Below, piece after piece: positions 23,215-31,652 of a DNA stretch of 38,391 bases. The first letter of the stretch is position 1; every line of letters starts with the position of its first letter. This DNA comes from Caldifarciminota bacterium UBA1063. Lineage in GTDB: Bacteria > Hydrothermota > Hydrothermia > UBA1063. The translations under genes and the position numbers were made by a program. Below the pieces are notes generated by a model, which saw only the letters and a program-made list of their open reading frames with translations, was not told the DNA's origin and did no database searches. The DNA lies in assembly GCA_002316275.1 (NCBI GenBank), contig DCDE01000028.1:10342-48732 (forward strand), written 5' to 3'.

Positions 23215-24000
23215 GTGAAAAGCAAAATAAATTATTTACTTTTGGATCTCGACGGAACGTTGATCCTCGGTAATAGGGTTTTAAAGGGTGCGGTAGATTT
23301 CGTGTCGGAGCTGATTCACCACAAGAAAAAATTCCTCATACTAACCAACAATTCATCAAGGAGTTCGAAGGAATACCTTAAGTTTATGAGAACAAAAGGG
23401 TTCCCAGTGGAACTCAAACACATTTTTACCTCCGGAAAGGCTACCTGCCTTTTTCTCAAGGAAAAAAATATAAAGGATGCTTATATATTAGGAACACCCG
23501 GAGTGATTAGAGAATTTGCTTCATATGGTGTGACGTTCAATCCCGAAAGTGCGAACCTCGTCGTAACCTTTGACACATCCCTTAATTACAGGAAACTTGA
23601 GGTAGCAACGAAGATCTTGTTGAAAAGAAAGGGCATTTTTGTAGCTACCCATCCAGACAACGTATGCCCTGTAGAAGATGGCTTCATACCCGATGTGGGC
23701 GCTTTTTTAGCCCTCCTCCGAGAGGCTACAGGCAGGGTTCCCGACGCTATTCCGGGTAAGCCGAATGAATACTTTTTCCAAAAAGCAATGGAAATGATGA
23801 ACGCTAAGAAAGAAGAAACAGCCATCGTGGGCGATAGAATAACCACGGATATAAAAACAGGAAGAGATTTCGGAATCACCTCAATACTTCTTCTTACAGG
23901 CGAAACTAGGCAGGAAGACCTCGATGTAGCACCTGTAAAACCAGACCTGGTCTTCCGCGATCTAACTGAGTTTATGGCATCGCTGTGGGGCGAATTGTGA
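23215..24000 (+). CDS. HAD-superfamily phosphatase, NagD-like (class IIA)
   Basis: The protein has DLDGTL with the nucleophile and acid Asp at residues 11 and 13, ILTNNSSRSSKEY (motif II), the cap domain with GTPGVIREFASYGV, PGKPNEYFF (motif III Lys) and VGDRITTDIKTGRDFG (motif IV). This order and the cap type are those of the NagD/4-nitrophenyl phosphatase subgroup, cytosolic Mg-dependent phosphatases of small phosphorylated metabolites. The substrate is unknown. The start is GTG; no Shine-Dalgarno sequence is seen, but a TATAAT is placed for a leaderless message. Confidence 0.88.
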   Translation: MKSKINYLLLDLDGTLILGNRVLKGAVDFVSELIHHKKKFLILTNNSSRSSKEYLKFMRTKGFPVELKHIFTSGKATCLFLKEKNIKDAYILGTPGVIREFASYGVTFNPESANLVVTFDTSLNYRKLEVATKILLKRKGIFVATHPDNVCPVEDGFIPDVGAFLALLREATGRVPDAIPGKPNEYFFQKAMEMMNAKKEETAIVGDRITTDIKTGRDFGITSILLLTGETRQEDLDVAPVKPDLVFRDLTEFMASLWGEL

Positions 24001-24130
24001 AGAAGCAAGGCCCATTCATAGATCAATTGCACATAAATTTTTTGAAACCTTCACACTTGAGAGGGTCACGGCACAGAAAATTTTTAACCACCTTATGTTC
24101 AGCTCAGGGCCATACAAAAGATGAATTACA

Positions 24131-26767
24131 ATGATAGTACCTGAAAACCTTGGCAAATACAAAATATTAGAATTCCTGGGATCGGGTTCTTTTGGCTCAG
24201 TATACTTTGCAGAAGACACGATACTCAAGAAAAATGTGGCGTTGAAAGTACAACCAAATAAGGGAGAAAGGGGCGAAAAACTCATCCAAGAAGCAAGAAT
24301 CCTCTTCGAATTAAATCATGAGAACATAGTACGTTTTTTCACTATCGAAACCATCGATGATAAAATCGTCATGGTTATGGAACCAGTGAGGGGATATACC
24401 CTTAGGGATGTTATAGAAAACAAAGCGCCTCTTGAAGTAACTGAAGCCCTTAACATTATTAAAGAAATCCTCAAGGCTTTAGAATACGCCCATGGCAAGG
24501 GGCTAATTCACGGTGACATTAAACCTGAGAATGTACTGATAAGTGAGGACACAGGTAAGATAAAACTCGCTGATTTTGGTCTCGCAAGAATTTTCAAGCA
24601 AGGACAAACATTAGGAAATATCGGAGGCACACCATTCTACATGGCCCCAGAAGTTTGGAAAGGTGAATCTTATGTGCAGTCCGACATTTACAGTGTAGGG
24701 GCGCTTCTTTTTGAACTCTTAACGAAGAAATTCCCATTTAGCGCTGAAAACATCGAAGAACTACGAAACAAAGTTTTCAACGCTCGGATTGAGAATATAC
24801 CTGCGGTTTCTCTCGAAGTTAACACTATAATTAAGAGCGCCCTAAGTAAGAACCATACCAAGAGACCCTCCGCAGGGGAAATGCTCTCTTCAATTAACAA
24901 GATACTGAAAACACCTGAACTCGATATAGTAAGCCTAAAGAAGGTCCAAAAAGATATTTCTTTCGGGAACTTATCCCCCGAACAGATTAAATTCGTGGAA
25001 GACCCATCAAAGGTAATCATACTAAAAGGGATTGTGGGAAGTGGCAAAACCACTGCTTTAGCGTACAAGGTAGCATACTACATTAAAAAGCAAAAAGAAG
25101 ATCCCCAAGGCTTTCTTTTCCTTACCTTCACTGGAAAAGCTGTAAACATATTTAGGAGCCTCATTGAAAAAATGCTTGACGAAGATAGTGCAAGGGCAGT
25201 AAGTTGTCTTACATTTCACGAGTTTGGGAAAATGATACTGAAGTATGCAGGGGATAGAATAAACATACCGGAAGACTTCAAGATTATCACGGACAAGGAA
25301 GGAATAGAAATTCTGCGAGGTGCAGGCTGCGGCCCCCATACTGCCAAAGCCGTTTTAAGGGAGATCAAGCTTGCAAAATCCAATCTAATAACTCCCGAAA
25401 GGATAGAGACATCGGAAGCGTCTGATTGGAAAAGGGAAGTCTCATCATATTATAAGATTTATCAGAACTCCCTTCTAAAGAATAAGTATCTTGACTATGA
25501 AGACCTAATTTTTCACGCAAACGTTTTGCTTCAAAACTATCCTGACGTCTGTGAAGATATTAGAGAAAGATTCAAATTCATTATAGTAGATGAATTTCAA
25601 GACGTCAACAACGCAATCTTTCAAATGATACTACACGTAGCTGGAGAAGCAGGATACTTATGGGTTTCAGGTGATGAAACTCAATCAATTTACACATTCA
25701 GAGGAGCTTCGCCAGTCTACTTGAATATGCTCACCTCAAAATTTCCTAAAGCAACCAAATATTTTTTTACAAAAAATTTTAGAACAGCGCAGAAAATCCT
25801 TGAAGGGGGCTATAATTTAATTATGCACTGCAAAGAGTTCACAAAAACTAATTTACTCGCGTCACAACTTAAGGACGAAGGTTCGATAACATTTTCATAC
25901 TCTGAAAATGAGCAAAAAGAAGCCGAATATGTTGCAGAGAAGATCAAAGAACTGCGAGAACAAGGGTTCGATTACGCTGATATTGCTGTAATATACAGAA
26001 TCAATGAATATTCTCATCATATAGAAGAGGTTTTTAAAAAGTTTGAAATACCATACACTATACTCGAAGGTGGGAATTTTTATGATCTTCCTGAAATTCA
26101 GGCAATCACGGCAATTTTAAAACATATTTCTGGAATGTACATCAGTGAGAACATGGAAGTGCTTTTATACCGATTTCTGAAAACCCCAAGAAGCGCTATC
26201 ACTAAAATTCTAAAAAACTACACCACAACTGGAAAACTCTCCACCTCTGGGATTTCAGACGAAAATGCCATCAATGCACTAAAATCCCTGCAAAATTTCT
26301 TAAAAAATAGTCAGAGCGTGCAAGCAACCGACCAGATTCTGGAGCAATTTATAAATCTCAGCGAAAGGGAGAATTGGCTCACTCAAAAATCCCTGGAAAC
26401 CTTACAGGAATTCTCACTCATAGTAAGAGAACAACATTTGAGTGAACCGAGAGAAGTACTGAATTTTATATCCTTAATGAAAGAAATTGGTGTGTCTAGT
26501 CATCGGCACCATGGCGTCCTATTGTTAACAGCGCACAAGGCTAAGGGGCTCGAATTTCCGGTAGTTTTTATCACAGGACTCGTGGAAGGCTTATTTCCTC
26601 TGGGAAAGAGAGCCATTAGAAAGGACCACTTAGAGGAAGAGCGTAGGCTCCTGTATGTTGCACTTACAAGGGCACAGCTTAGAGTATACTTAACATACCC
26701 CTTGTACTATAAGAATGAAAAAATGGAACCTTCCAGGTTTATTCTGGAATTGACGAAAAGGAGTTAG
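24131..26767 (+). CDS. Ser/Thr protein kinase fused to UvrD/Rep-type helicase
   Basis: Residues about 8-265 are a Hanks-type kinase: glycine loop GSGSFG (17-22), Lys39 in VALKV, Glu54, HGDIKPEN (127-134; catalytic Asp129, with Gly replacing the usual Arg of HRD), DFG (148-150) and APE (172-174). Residues about 275-878 are a superfamily 1 helicase: Walker A GIVGSGKT (300-307), VDEFQDVN (from 486), GDETQSIYTFRG (from 514), TAHKAKGLEF (800-809) and EERRLLYVALTRA. Both modules look catalytically complete. No membrane segment is seen, so it is cytoplasmic. There is no Shine-Dalgarno sequence before ATG 24131, and a stop codon lies three codons upstream in frame. It probably unwinds DNA under phospho-control; its partners are unknown. 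Confidence 0.92.
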   Translation: MIVPENLGKYKILEFLGSGSFGSVYFAEDTILKKNVALKVQPNKGERGEKLIQEARILFELNHENIVRFFTIETIDDKIVMVMEPVRGYTLRDVIENKAPLEVTEALNIIKEILKALEYAHGKGLIHGDIKPENVLISEDTGKIKLADFGLARIFKQGQTLGNIGGTPFYMAPEVWKGESYVQSDIYSVGALLFELLTKKFPFSAENIEELRNKVFNARIENIPAVSLEVNTIIKSALSKNHTKRPSAGEMLSSINKILKTPELDIVSLKKVQKDISFGNLSPEQIKFVEDPSKVIILKGIVGSGKTTALAYKVAYYIKKQKEDPQGFLFLTFTGKAVNIFRSLIEKMLDEDSARAVSCLTFHEFGKMILKYAGDRINIPEDFKIITDKEGIEILRGAGCGPHTAKAVLREIKLAKSNLITPERIETSEASDWKREVSSYYKIYQNSLLKNKYLDYEDLIFHANVLLQNYPDVCEDIRERFKFIIVDEFQDVNNAIFQMILHVAGEAGYLWVSGDETQSIYTFRGASPVYLNMLTSKFPKATKYFFTKNFRTAQKILEGGYNLIMHCKEFTKTNLLASQLKDEGSITFSYSENEQKEAEYVAEKIKELREQGFDYADIAVIYRINEYSHHIEEVFKKFEIPYTILEGGNFYDLPEIQAITAILKHISGMYISENMEVLLYRFLKTPRSAITKILKNYTTTGKLSTSGISDENAINALKSLQNFLKNSQSVQATDQILEQFINLSERENWLTQKSLETLQEFSLIVREQHLSEPREVLNFISLMKEIGVSSHRHHGVLLLTAHKAKGLEFPVVFITGLVEGLFPLGKRAIRKDHLEEERRLLYVALTRAQLRVYLTYPLYYKNEKMEPSRFILELTKRS

Positions 26768-26768
26768 A

Positions 26769-27479
26769 ATGCTACCGTTAAAGGACGTAAATCCTTCAAG
26801 AAAGAGGCCTTTTTTAACCTACACTATTGTAGCAATTAACATACTTGTATTCTTTATCGAACTTGCACAGGGGGTCGGAGCAAATTTGTTCTTCATGAAG
26901 TATGGTTTTATACCATATAGATTTAATCTTTTTTTGAAGGGACTCTCAGAGGAAACGTATATTCTACCTTTATTGACTTCTATGTTCCTCCATGGAAGCT
27001 GGGCACACATTATTGGAAACATGTGGTATTTAATTATTTTTGGAGATAACATAGAAGATCGCCTTGGGAAAGTGCATTTTATCATCCTTTACCTAATATC
27101 TGGCATTGTAGCCGCGATAACCCAGTTTCTTGTGTCACCTACATCAAGAATTCCAATGGTTGGCGCCTCCGGGGCGATTTCAGGGATTCTGGGTGCATAT
27201 ATAGTGTTTTATCCAGGTGCCCGAATTTTATCGCTGGTACCTGACCCATTCACTTTTGGGTTATTCTTCCGAATAATACCGATAAATGCTTTTATATTCC
27301 TCTTTATATGGTTCGCTCTGCAGCTACTCCAAGGCGTCGCAATGATTCCCTACGCCGGTAAGGTTGGTGGAACTGCCTTCTGGGCACACGTTGGTGGATT
27401 CGTTTTTGGAGTGGTCTACGCCTTACTATACTTACTTTACTCTAAACTTACTGGCATTAAAAGGTATAGGGTTTCGTAG
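26769..27479 (+). CDS. rhomboid-family intramembrane serine protease
   Basis: The protein has six or so membrane segments. The rhomboid catalytic dyad is Ser134 in GASGAISGILGAY and His206 in AHVGGFVFGVVYAL, and the L1-region motif FLHGSWAHIIGNMWYL is present. The N-terminus (MLPLKDVNPSRKRPFLTYTIVAIN) is of the usual bacterial type. It starts 1 base after the kinase-helicase stop, with AAGGAG upstream, so the two are probably one transcript. It converges on dnaN, and the two coding regions overlap tail to tail by 43 bases. Confidence 0.93.
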   Translation: MLPLKDVNPSRKRPFLTYTIVAINILVFFIELAQGVGANLFFMKYGFIPYRFNLFLKGLSEETYILPLLTSMFLHGSWAHIIGNMWYLIIFGDNIEDRLGKVHFIILYLISGIVAAITQFLVSPTSRIPMVGASGAISGILGAYIVFYPGARILSLVPDPFTFGLFFRIIPINAFIFLFIWFALQLLQGVAMIPYAGKVGGTAFWAHVGGFVFGVVYALLYLLYSKLTGIKRYRVS

Positions 27480-28528
27480 TCAGTTTCCTGAGCAGGCTTA
27501 ATCATGCAAGCTAATTTGGGGCCATAAAAGTAGAACAAAACCTCTTCGCTTTTAATTCGTCTCACTATTTCGTGGAGGAACTTCACATTAAATCCAATTC
27601 TAAGATCATCTCCTTTATATTCGCCAGTTAGATACTCTGTCGCCTTTCCACTCTCTGAAATCCCATTAATCATAGAACCTCCCTCAGAAAGGGTCCACTC
27701 TATAACAAAGTTATTCTGGGAAACCACTTCCTGAATCCTTCTCAAAGCGCCATCGATGTCCCTTAGAGAAATACGGAAACAAGAACCTTCTTCCTTTGGT
27801 ATTACTTCTTTATAAGGGGCATACGGGCCCTCAATAAGCCTTGTAACGAGCTTTGAGGTTGTGAAAGAAAAGGAAAAAATCCCTTTGTCTTGTGCAAGAC
27901 TTACCTGTGGTTCCTCGGCGTTTCTGAGAAAGTCAAAGACCTCTGTACTAAGGATTGCCTCAATTTTAGTATCTGCAGGTTCAATTTTCTTAACAAATAG
28001 AGCGAGTTTATGTGCATCGGATGCCACAAATCGCAACTCACCATCGTCGATTTCGAGCAGTACGCCGTTAAGGAAAGGTCTTGGGTCATCTTTTGCAGCA
28101 CAGAAGCTAACGAGATCATACCCCGTGAGTAGCGCAGATGTATCGACAGTCACACTCTTTTCTTCATGAAACTCCTTCATCTTTGGGAATTCCAAAGGAT
28201 CGAGGCTGGGAAAGGTATATTCGCTTTTATCCCATTTTACGGTAGTTACTCTATCTGCATAGACAATTTTGATGACTGGCACTTCAAGGGTAGAGAGAAT
28301 CCTCAGGACTGACCTACCAGGAACAGTAAAAGCGACGTTTTCCACAGATTCCACATCAACAAGTCCTCTTATAGAAAAATCCATGTTTGATGCATATAAG
28401 AACATCTTGCTGTCCTTGACTTCAATTAGTATATTATTAAGTATTGGTAACGTCGACCTAGTTGGGATTGCAGTGGAAACTTGCTGAATCGACCTGCGGA
28501 ACCTTTCTTTATCCACAGTAAATTCCAT
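27437..28528 (-). CDS. dnaN: DNA polymerase III sliding clamp (beta subunit)
   Basis: This 363-residue protein has the three repeated clamp domains: MEFTVDKERFRRSIQQVSTAIPTRSTLPILNNILIEV opens the first, PFLNGVLLEIDDGELRFVASDAHKLA marks the second, and the C-terminus YETLYLLMPVSLE matches the usual 'yl.MP.rl' end. It tethers the replicative polymerase to DNA. AGGAGG precedes the ATG. It lies downstream of dnaA in the common dnaA-dnaN order, with 125 bases between them. Its 3' end overlaps the rhomboid gene on the other strand. Confidence 0.96.
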   Translation of the reverse strand: MEFTVDKERFRRSIQQVSTAIPTRSTLPILNNILIEVKDSKMFLYASNMDFSIRGLVDVESVENVAFTVPGRSVLRILSTLEVPVIKIVYADRVTTVKWDKSEYTFPSLDPLEFPKMKEFHEEKSVTVDTSALLTGYDLVSFCAAKDDPRPFLNGVLLEIDDGELRFVASDAHKLALFVKKIEPADTKIEAILSTEVFDFLRNAEEPQVSLAQDKGIFSFSFTTSKLVTRLIEGPYAPYKEVIPKEEGSCFRISLRDIDGALRRIQEVVSQNNFVIEWTLSEGGSMINGISESGKATEYLTGEYKGDDLRIGFNVKFLHEIVRRIKSEEVLFYFYGPKLACMIKPAQETDYETLYLLMPVSLE

Positions 28529-28653
28529 ACTAACCTCCTATTTTTTTATTATAATAAATATAGTAGCAATAGTAGTTTCTTGCTACTGTGAAAAACACAC
28601 AAACTCCCATTAGTTCCAGTATTTTTACACGTTGAAAAATTGTGGAAACCATG
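28529..28653. other. dnaA-dnaN intergenic region, candidate origin element
   Basis: This region has TGTGAAAAA (28587-28595) and TGTGGAAAC (28641-28649), which are DnaA-box-like on the complementary strand, and an AT-only tract (28541-28560). A perfect 8-base inverted repeat AGTAGCAA...TTGCTACT (28562-28569 and 28580-28587) encloses a 10-base loop. A perfect TTATCCACA box lies just inside dnaN (28509-28517). TATAAT on the minus strand (28548-28553) could be a dnaN -10 box. Origin function is inferred from location and boxes. Confidence 0.45.
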
Positions 28654-30000
28654 TTATAAAAGCTTTAACTTTCTGTTTATTTCGTTTAACAAATATTCAA
28701 TTTTAGGGTTATTTTTCATCTCCTCGATCTTCTGGATACTGTGAAGTACCGTAGTGTGATCCTTACCTCCAAAGTAGCTACCAATAGAACTCAGAGATAA
28801 ACCTATAATGTTTCTTGCCAGATACATTGCTATTTGTCTCGCAAGAACTATCTCTTTCTTTCTCGATTTTGATTTTAGATCGTAGGAAGCCATCTTGAAT
28901 TCCTGGGAGACTACCTTCATAAGTTCTGCCATAGTAATGTTGGGTACAGGACTGATAAAGTTTGCCAAAAGCTCTTTTGCTTTCTCTAAGGTGACTATGT
29001 TCTTTGTGAGAGAGTTATATGCTTTTAGTATTTTTAGCGAGCCTTCGATAGATCTTACATTATCTCTAACATTCTCTGCAATAAATATGATCACATCCTC
29101 AGGAAGGATGAGCCTTTCCTCCTCAATTTTTTTTCTGGTAATGGCAAGTCTAGTTTCAAAATCTGGCCTTGTAATTTCTACTACGAGCCCCCACTGAAAT
29201 CGTGAGACAAGCCTCTCCTCAAGGGCATATATCTGCTGAGGAGACCGGTCTGATGTCATTATGATCTGCTTTTGCTTCTCAAAGAGATAATTAAACGTGT
29301 GAAACAGCTCTTCTTGGAGTATGTTTTTGTCTTGAAGGAATTGGACATCATCGATAAGTAAGATATCTACGTTTCGGTATTTACTTCGAAAGTCTTTAGT
29401 CCGTTTTTTTTGGATAGAATCGATCAATTCATTCATTAAATCCTCACATCTTATGAGTGCAGCCTTCACTTTTGATGCCTTTGTATATATAAAATTTCCA
29501 ATGGCATTAAGTAAATGGGTCTTCCCCAGCCCTACCCCGCCGTAAATAAACAGAGGGTTATAATCCTTCCCAGGGCTCCTTGCGACTGATTGTGCTGCGT
29601 GAAAAGCAATTTCATTCGATTTTCCGACGATGAAACTTTCAAAGGTAAATCTTGGATTGAGAGGATACCTTAATTGTACTCCAGTCTTTATGTCTTCAAC
29701 TGAATCTTCCTGCGTATCTTCTAATCCCTGAGATTTTGGAGTAAAAACAACATTTATAGTTTTCCCTAATCCTCTTATTACTTCATTTAGGAGTTTTCTG
29801 TAATTGGTTTCAATCCATTCGATCCAGAAGGTGTTCGGAGCCTCCACGAGTAGCCTGTCACCCGAAAGGGCAAGCCCCTTTGTTTTTATAAGCCATGTAT
29901 TAAAAGCACTCTCCGGGAGTCTGGTCCTCAGAATCTCGAGAATATCGGACCACAAACTAACTGCAGAAACCTCTTCACCTTTAGACACGAATTGATCCAT
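28654..30000 (-). CDS. dnaA: chromosomal replication initiator DnaA
   Basis: DnaA binds origin boxes and opens the duplex. Domain I occupies residues about 14-90 (LWSDILEILRTRLPESAFNTWL). The AAA+ core has Walker A GGVGLGKTH, Walker B ILLIDDVQFLQDK and sensor motif MTSDRSPQQIYALEERLVSRFQWGL. The C-terminal domain IV carries the DnaA signature GGKDHTTVLHSIQKIEEM. At 448 residues it has standard length. AAGGAG precedes ATG 30000. It is transcribed away from a box-containing upstream region and towards dnaN. Confidence 0.97.
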   Translation of the reverse strand: MDQFVSKGEEVSAVSLWSDILEILRTRLPESAFNTWLIKTKGLALSGDRLLVEAPNTFWIEWIETNYRKLLNEVIRGLGKTINVVFTPKSQGLEDTQEDSVEDIKTGVQLRYPLNPRFTFESFIVGKSNEIAFHAAQSVARSPGKDYNPLFIYGGVGLGKTHLLNAIGNFIYTKASKVKAALIRCEDLMNELIDSIQKKRTKDFRSKYRNVDILLIDDVQFLQDKNILQEELFHTFNYLFEKQKQIIMTSDRSPQQIYALEERLVSRFQWGLVVEITRPDFETRLAITRKKIEEERLILPEDVIIFIAENVRDNVRSIEGSLKILKAYNSLTKNIVTLEKAKELLANFISPVPNITMAELMKVVSQEFKMASYDLKSKSRKKEIVLARQIAMYLARNIIGLSLSSIGSYFGGKDHTTVLHSIQKIEEMKNNPKIEYLLNEINRKLKLL

Positions 30001-30305
30001 AACATACTCCTTTTTTCACAACCGATTAGAAACTAACCTACTTTGTTACAATAACTTGCATAGTTTTCCACAGAAAACCTGTGGATTTTTTGTAGAAAAA
30101 AATATAACTTTTTGGTTGTGAACACCTTACATAACACCTTAGCTTTCAAGGACTTACGACATCTATATTCTCTCATACTTTTGAGAATATACTGGGTTAT
30201 GTTCAAATGGTCAAGTGGTTTTGTTTTTCTTCTTTATCCCTAATGTTCTTTCTTTGTTTCATAGTCAATGCCAAGGCAAAATATAAATTTAAGGAGTTGA
30301 AACTT
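30001..30305. other. dnaA upstream region, candidate oriC / dnaA control region
   Basis: These 305 non-coding bases between comEC and dnaA hold DnaA-box-like 9-mers: TTTTTCACA (30012-30020), TTTTCCACA (30064-30072), TGTGGATTT (30080-30088, complementary strand) and TGTGAACAC (30117-30125, complementary strand). A perfect 9-base inverted repeat TATATTCTC / GAGAATATA (30164-30172 and 30183-30191) has a 10-base loop. These could serve dnaA autoregulation, origin function, or both. I cannot assign the unwinding element with certainty. Confidence 0.5.
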
Positions 30306-31652
30306 TTATCCTATTCTTTCCTGCTTCCTCTGTTTTTTGTATTTCACAATGAGGGGCATAAGAATTATTGCAAAAATGAATATTACTAAAACATACCAAT
30401 CTGATGGCACCTCTATGCTGTTCCCGGGGAAATTGCTGAATACCTCAGCGAGGCGGAGTGTACCACTTGCGATAAATAGAGCGCAGTTACTAAAGGCTTT
30501 CCATATTGGTAGCCTTACTTCTAATAAGACAATGGTAAGCATCGCTTCAAATATCGTTAGGGAAACGAGTGGCACAAAAATTGCATTGGAGACTACTGGT
30601 AGTAATGAGACCTTTTTAAAAAACATCGCCTGGAAGGGAAACGTGAAAATAAAAGGTACAACAACTGATATAAGATAGTTGAGCCCCTTCCCCATTAACG
30701 TAGCTTTCGAAATTTTAATTTCAAGGATATCACCTACGTAAATGTAACCGAATATAGAAAAGTAGGAAAACAAAAATGAAGGGTCTTGAAGCCATTCGGG
30801 CTTCAAAAGGATGGATAGAGCAAATGCTGCCCCCCAGACGTTCAGGGACAACACTTTGCGCCCCGCCCAGCGACTTATCGTATTAAGAAGGGTGAACATG
30901 AGTGCTCTTAAACAAGGGGCTAAGGGACCGAGAGAGATTGCATAGAAAGTGATCAGAAGCAGAGCAAGAAAATCAGAAATAAAGCGGTTTCTAAATAGGA
31001 ACATTGAAAAGCATGATAAAAATGAAAACAGAAAGCTCACGTGAAGTCCAGAAATTGCGAGAACATGTGCAACCCCAGCTTTTCTAAAGTTCTCGTTTAC
31101 TTCTTTGCTCATGTCTTTCCGATCTCCCGTTATTAGAGCCCTGATTAATATGCCCTCCTCGTAAATTCCGAAGGCCTGAAACAGGTCGAAATTGATTTTA
31201 TAATGAATCTTATCAAATATATTCTCACTTTCTTCAAGGAATTGAACTCTTTCAGGTAAAATCATGTTGTATTCACCAATGTATTTACCGGTAATCTCAA
31301 GGAGTGAGCCTTGTTTATACCCTGGTAATGATGTCTTAAAGGAAAGTCTGGTCCCGTCCATATACAGAAAGGCTTCATTGTAAATTTTAAAGGTTCCGTG
31401 GATTTTCGAACCTGAGGCGTGCTTCAAGAGTTTTTGTGAATGGGCTATTGGGTTCGCAGATAGCCAGCCCAGGAAAAGAAAAAGCGAGAATAATGCGACA
31501 TCAGGATTTTTTATCAGAATAGCAACACCAATTAAAAGAAGGCTTAATACAATTAGCAGAGTAGATGTTGCATATAACGAAATCGCAGCACCAGTTCCGA
31601 TAGCTCCTGCGATGTAGAACCAGGGGACAAGAGCAAGTTTTAGCTTAGTCAA
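30306..31652 (-). CDS. ComEC/Rec2-family membrane protein lacking the nuclease domain
   Basis: The 448-residue protein begins with several membrane helices and an OB-like segment (SKIHGTFKIYNEAFLYMDGTRLSFKTSLPGYKQGSLLEITGKYIG). The competence domain follows with VAHVLAISGLHVSFLFSFL, the hallmark of ComEC, and further helices. ComEC forms the inner-membrane channel for single-stranded DNA uptake. Full-length family members are about 700-800 residues and end in a metallo-beta-lactamase-like domain; here the chain stops after the membrane region. Its start overlaps the end of the M14 peptidase gene by 8 bases. Confidence 0.87.
   Translation of the reverse strand: MTKLKLALVPWFYIAGAIGTGAAISLYATSTLLIVLSLLLIGVAILIKNPDVALFSLFLFLGWLSANPIAHSQKLLKHASGSKIHGTFKIYNEAFLYMDGTRLSFKTSLPGYKQGSLLEITGKYIGEYNMILPERVQFLEESENIFDKIHYKINFDLFQAFGIYEEGILIRALITGDRKDMSKEVNENFRKAGVAHVLAISGLHVSFLFSFLSCFSMFLFRNRFISDFLALLLITFYAISLGPLAPCLRALMFTLLNTISRWAGRKVLSLNVWGAAFALSILLKPEWLQDPSFLFSYFSIFGYIYVGDILEIKISKATLMGKGLNYLISVVVPFIFTFPFQAMFFKKVSLLPVVSNAIFVPLVSLTIFEAMLTIVLLEVRLPIWKAFSNCALFIASGTLRLAEVFSNFPGNSIEVPSDWYVLVIFIFAIILMPLIVKYKKQRKQERIG

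Noticed and set aside
30207..30389. 60-codon open frame with hydrophobic start between dnaA and comEC
   Set aside because: It runs antisense into the end of comEC, has no ribosome site, and its hydrophobicity reflects AT-rich sequence.
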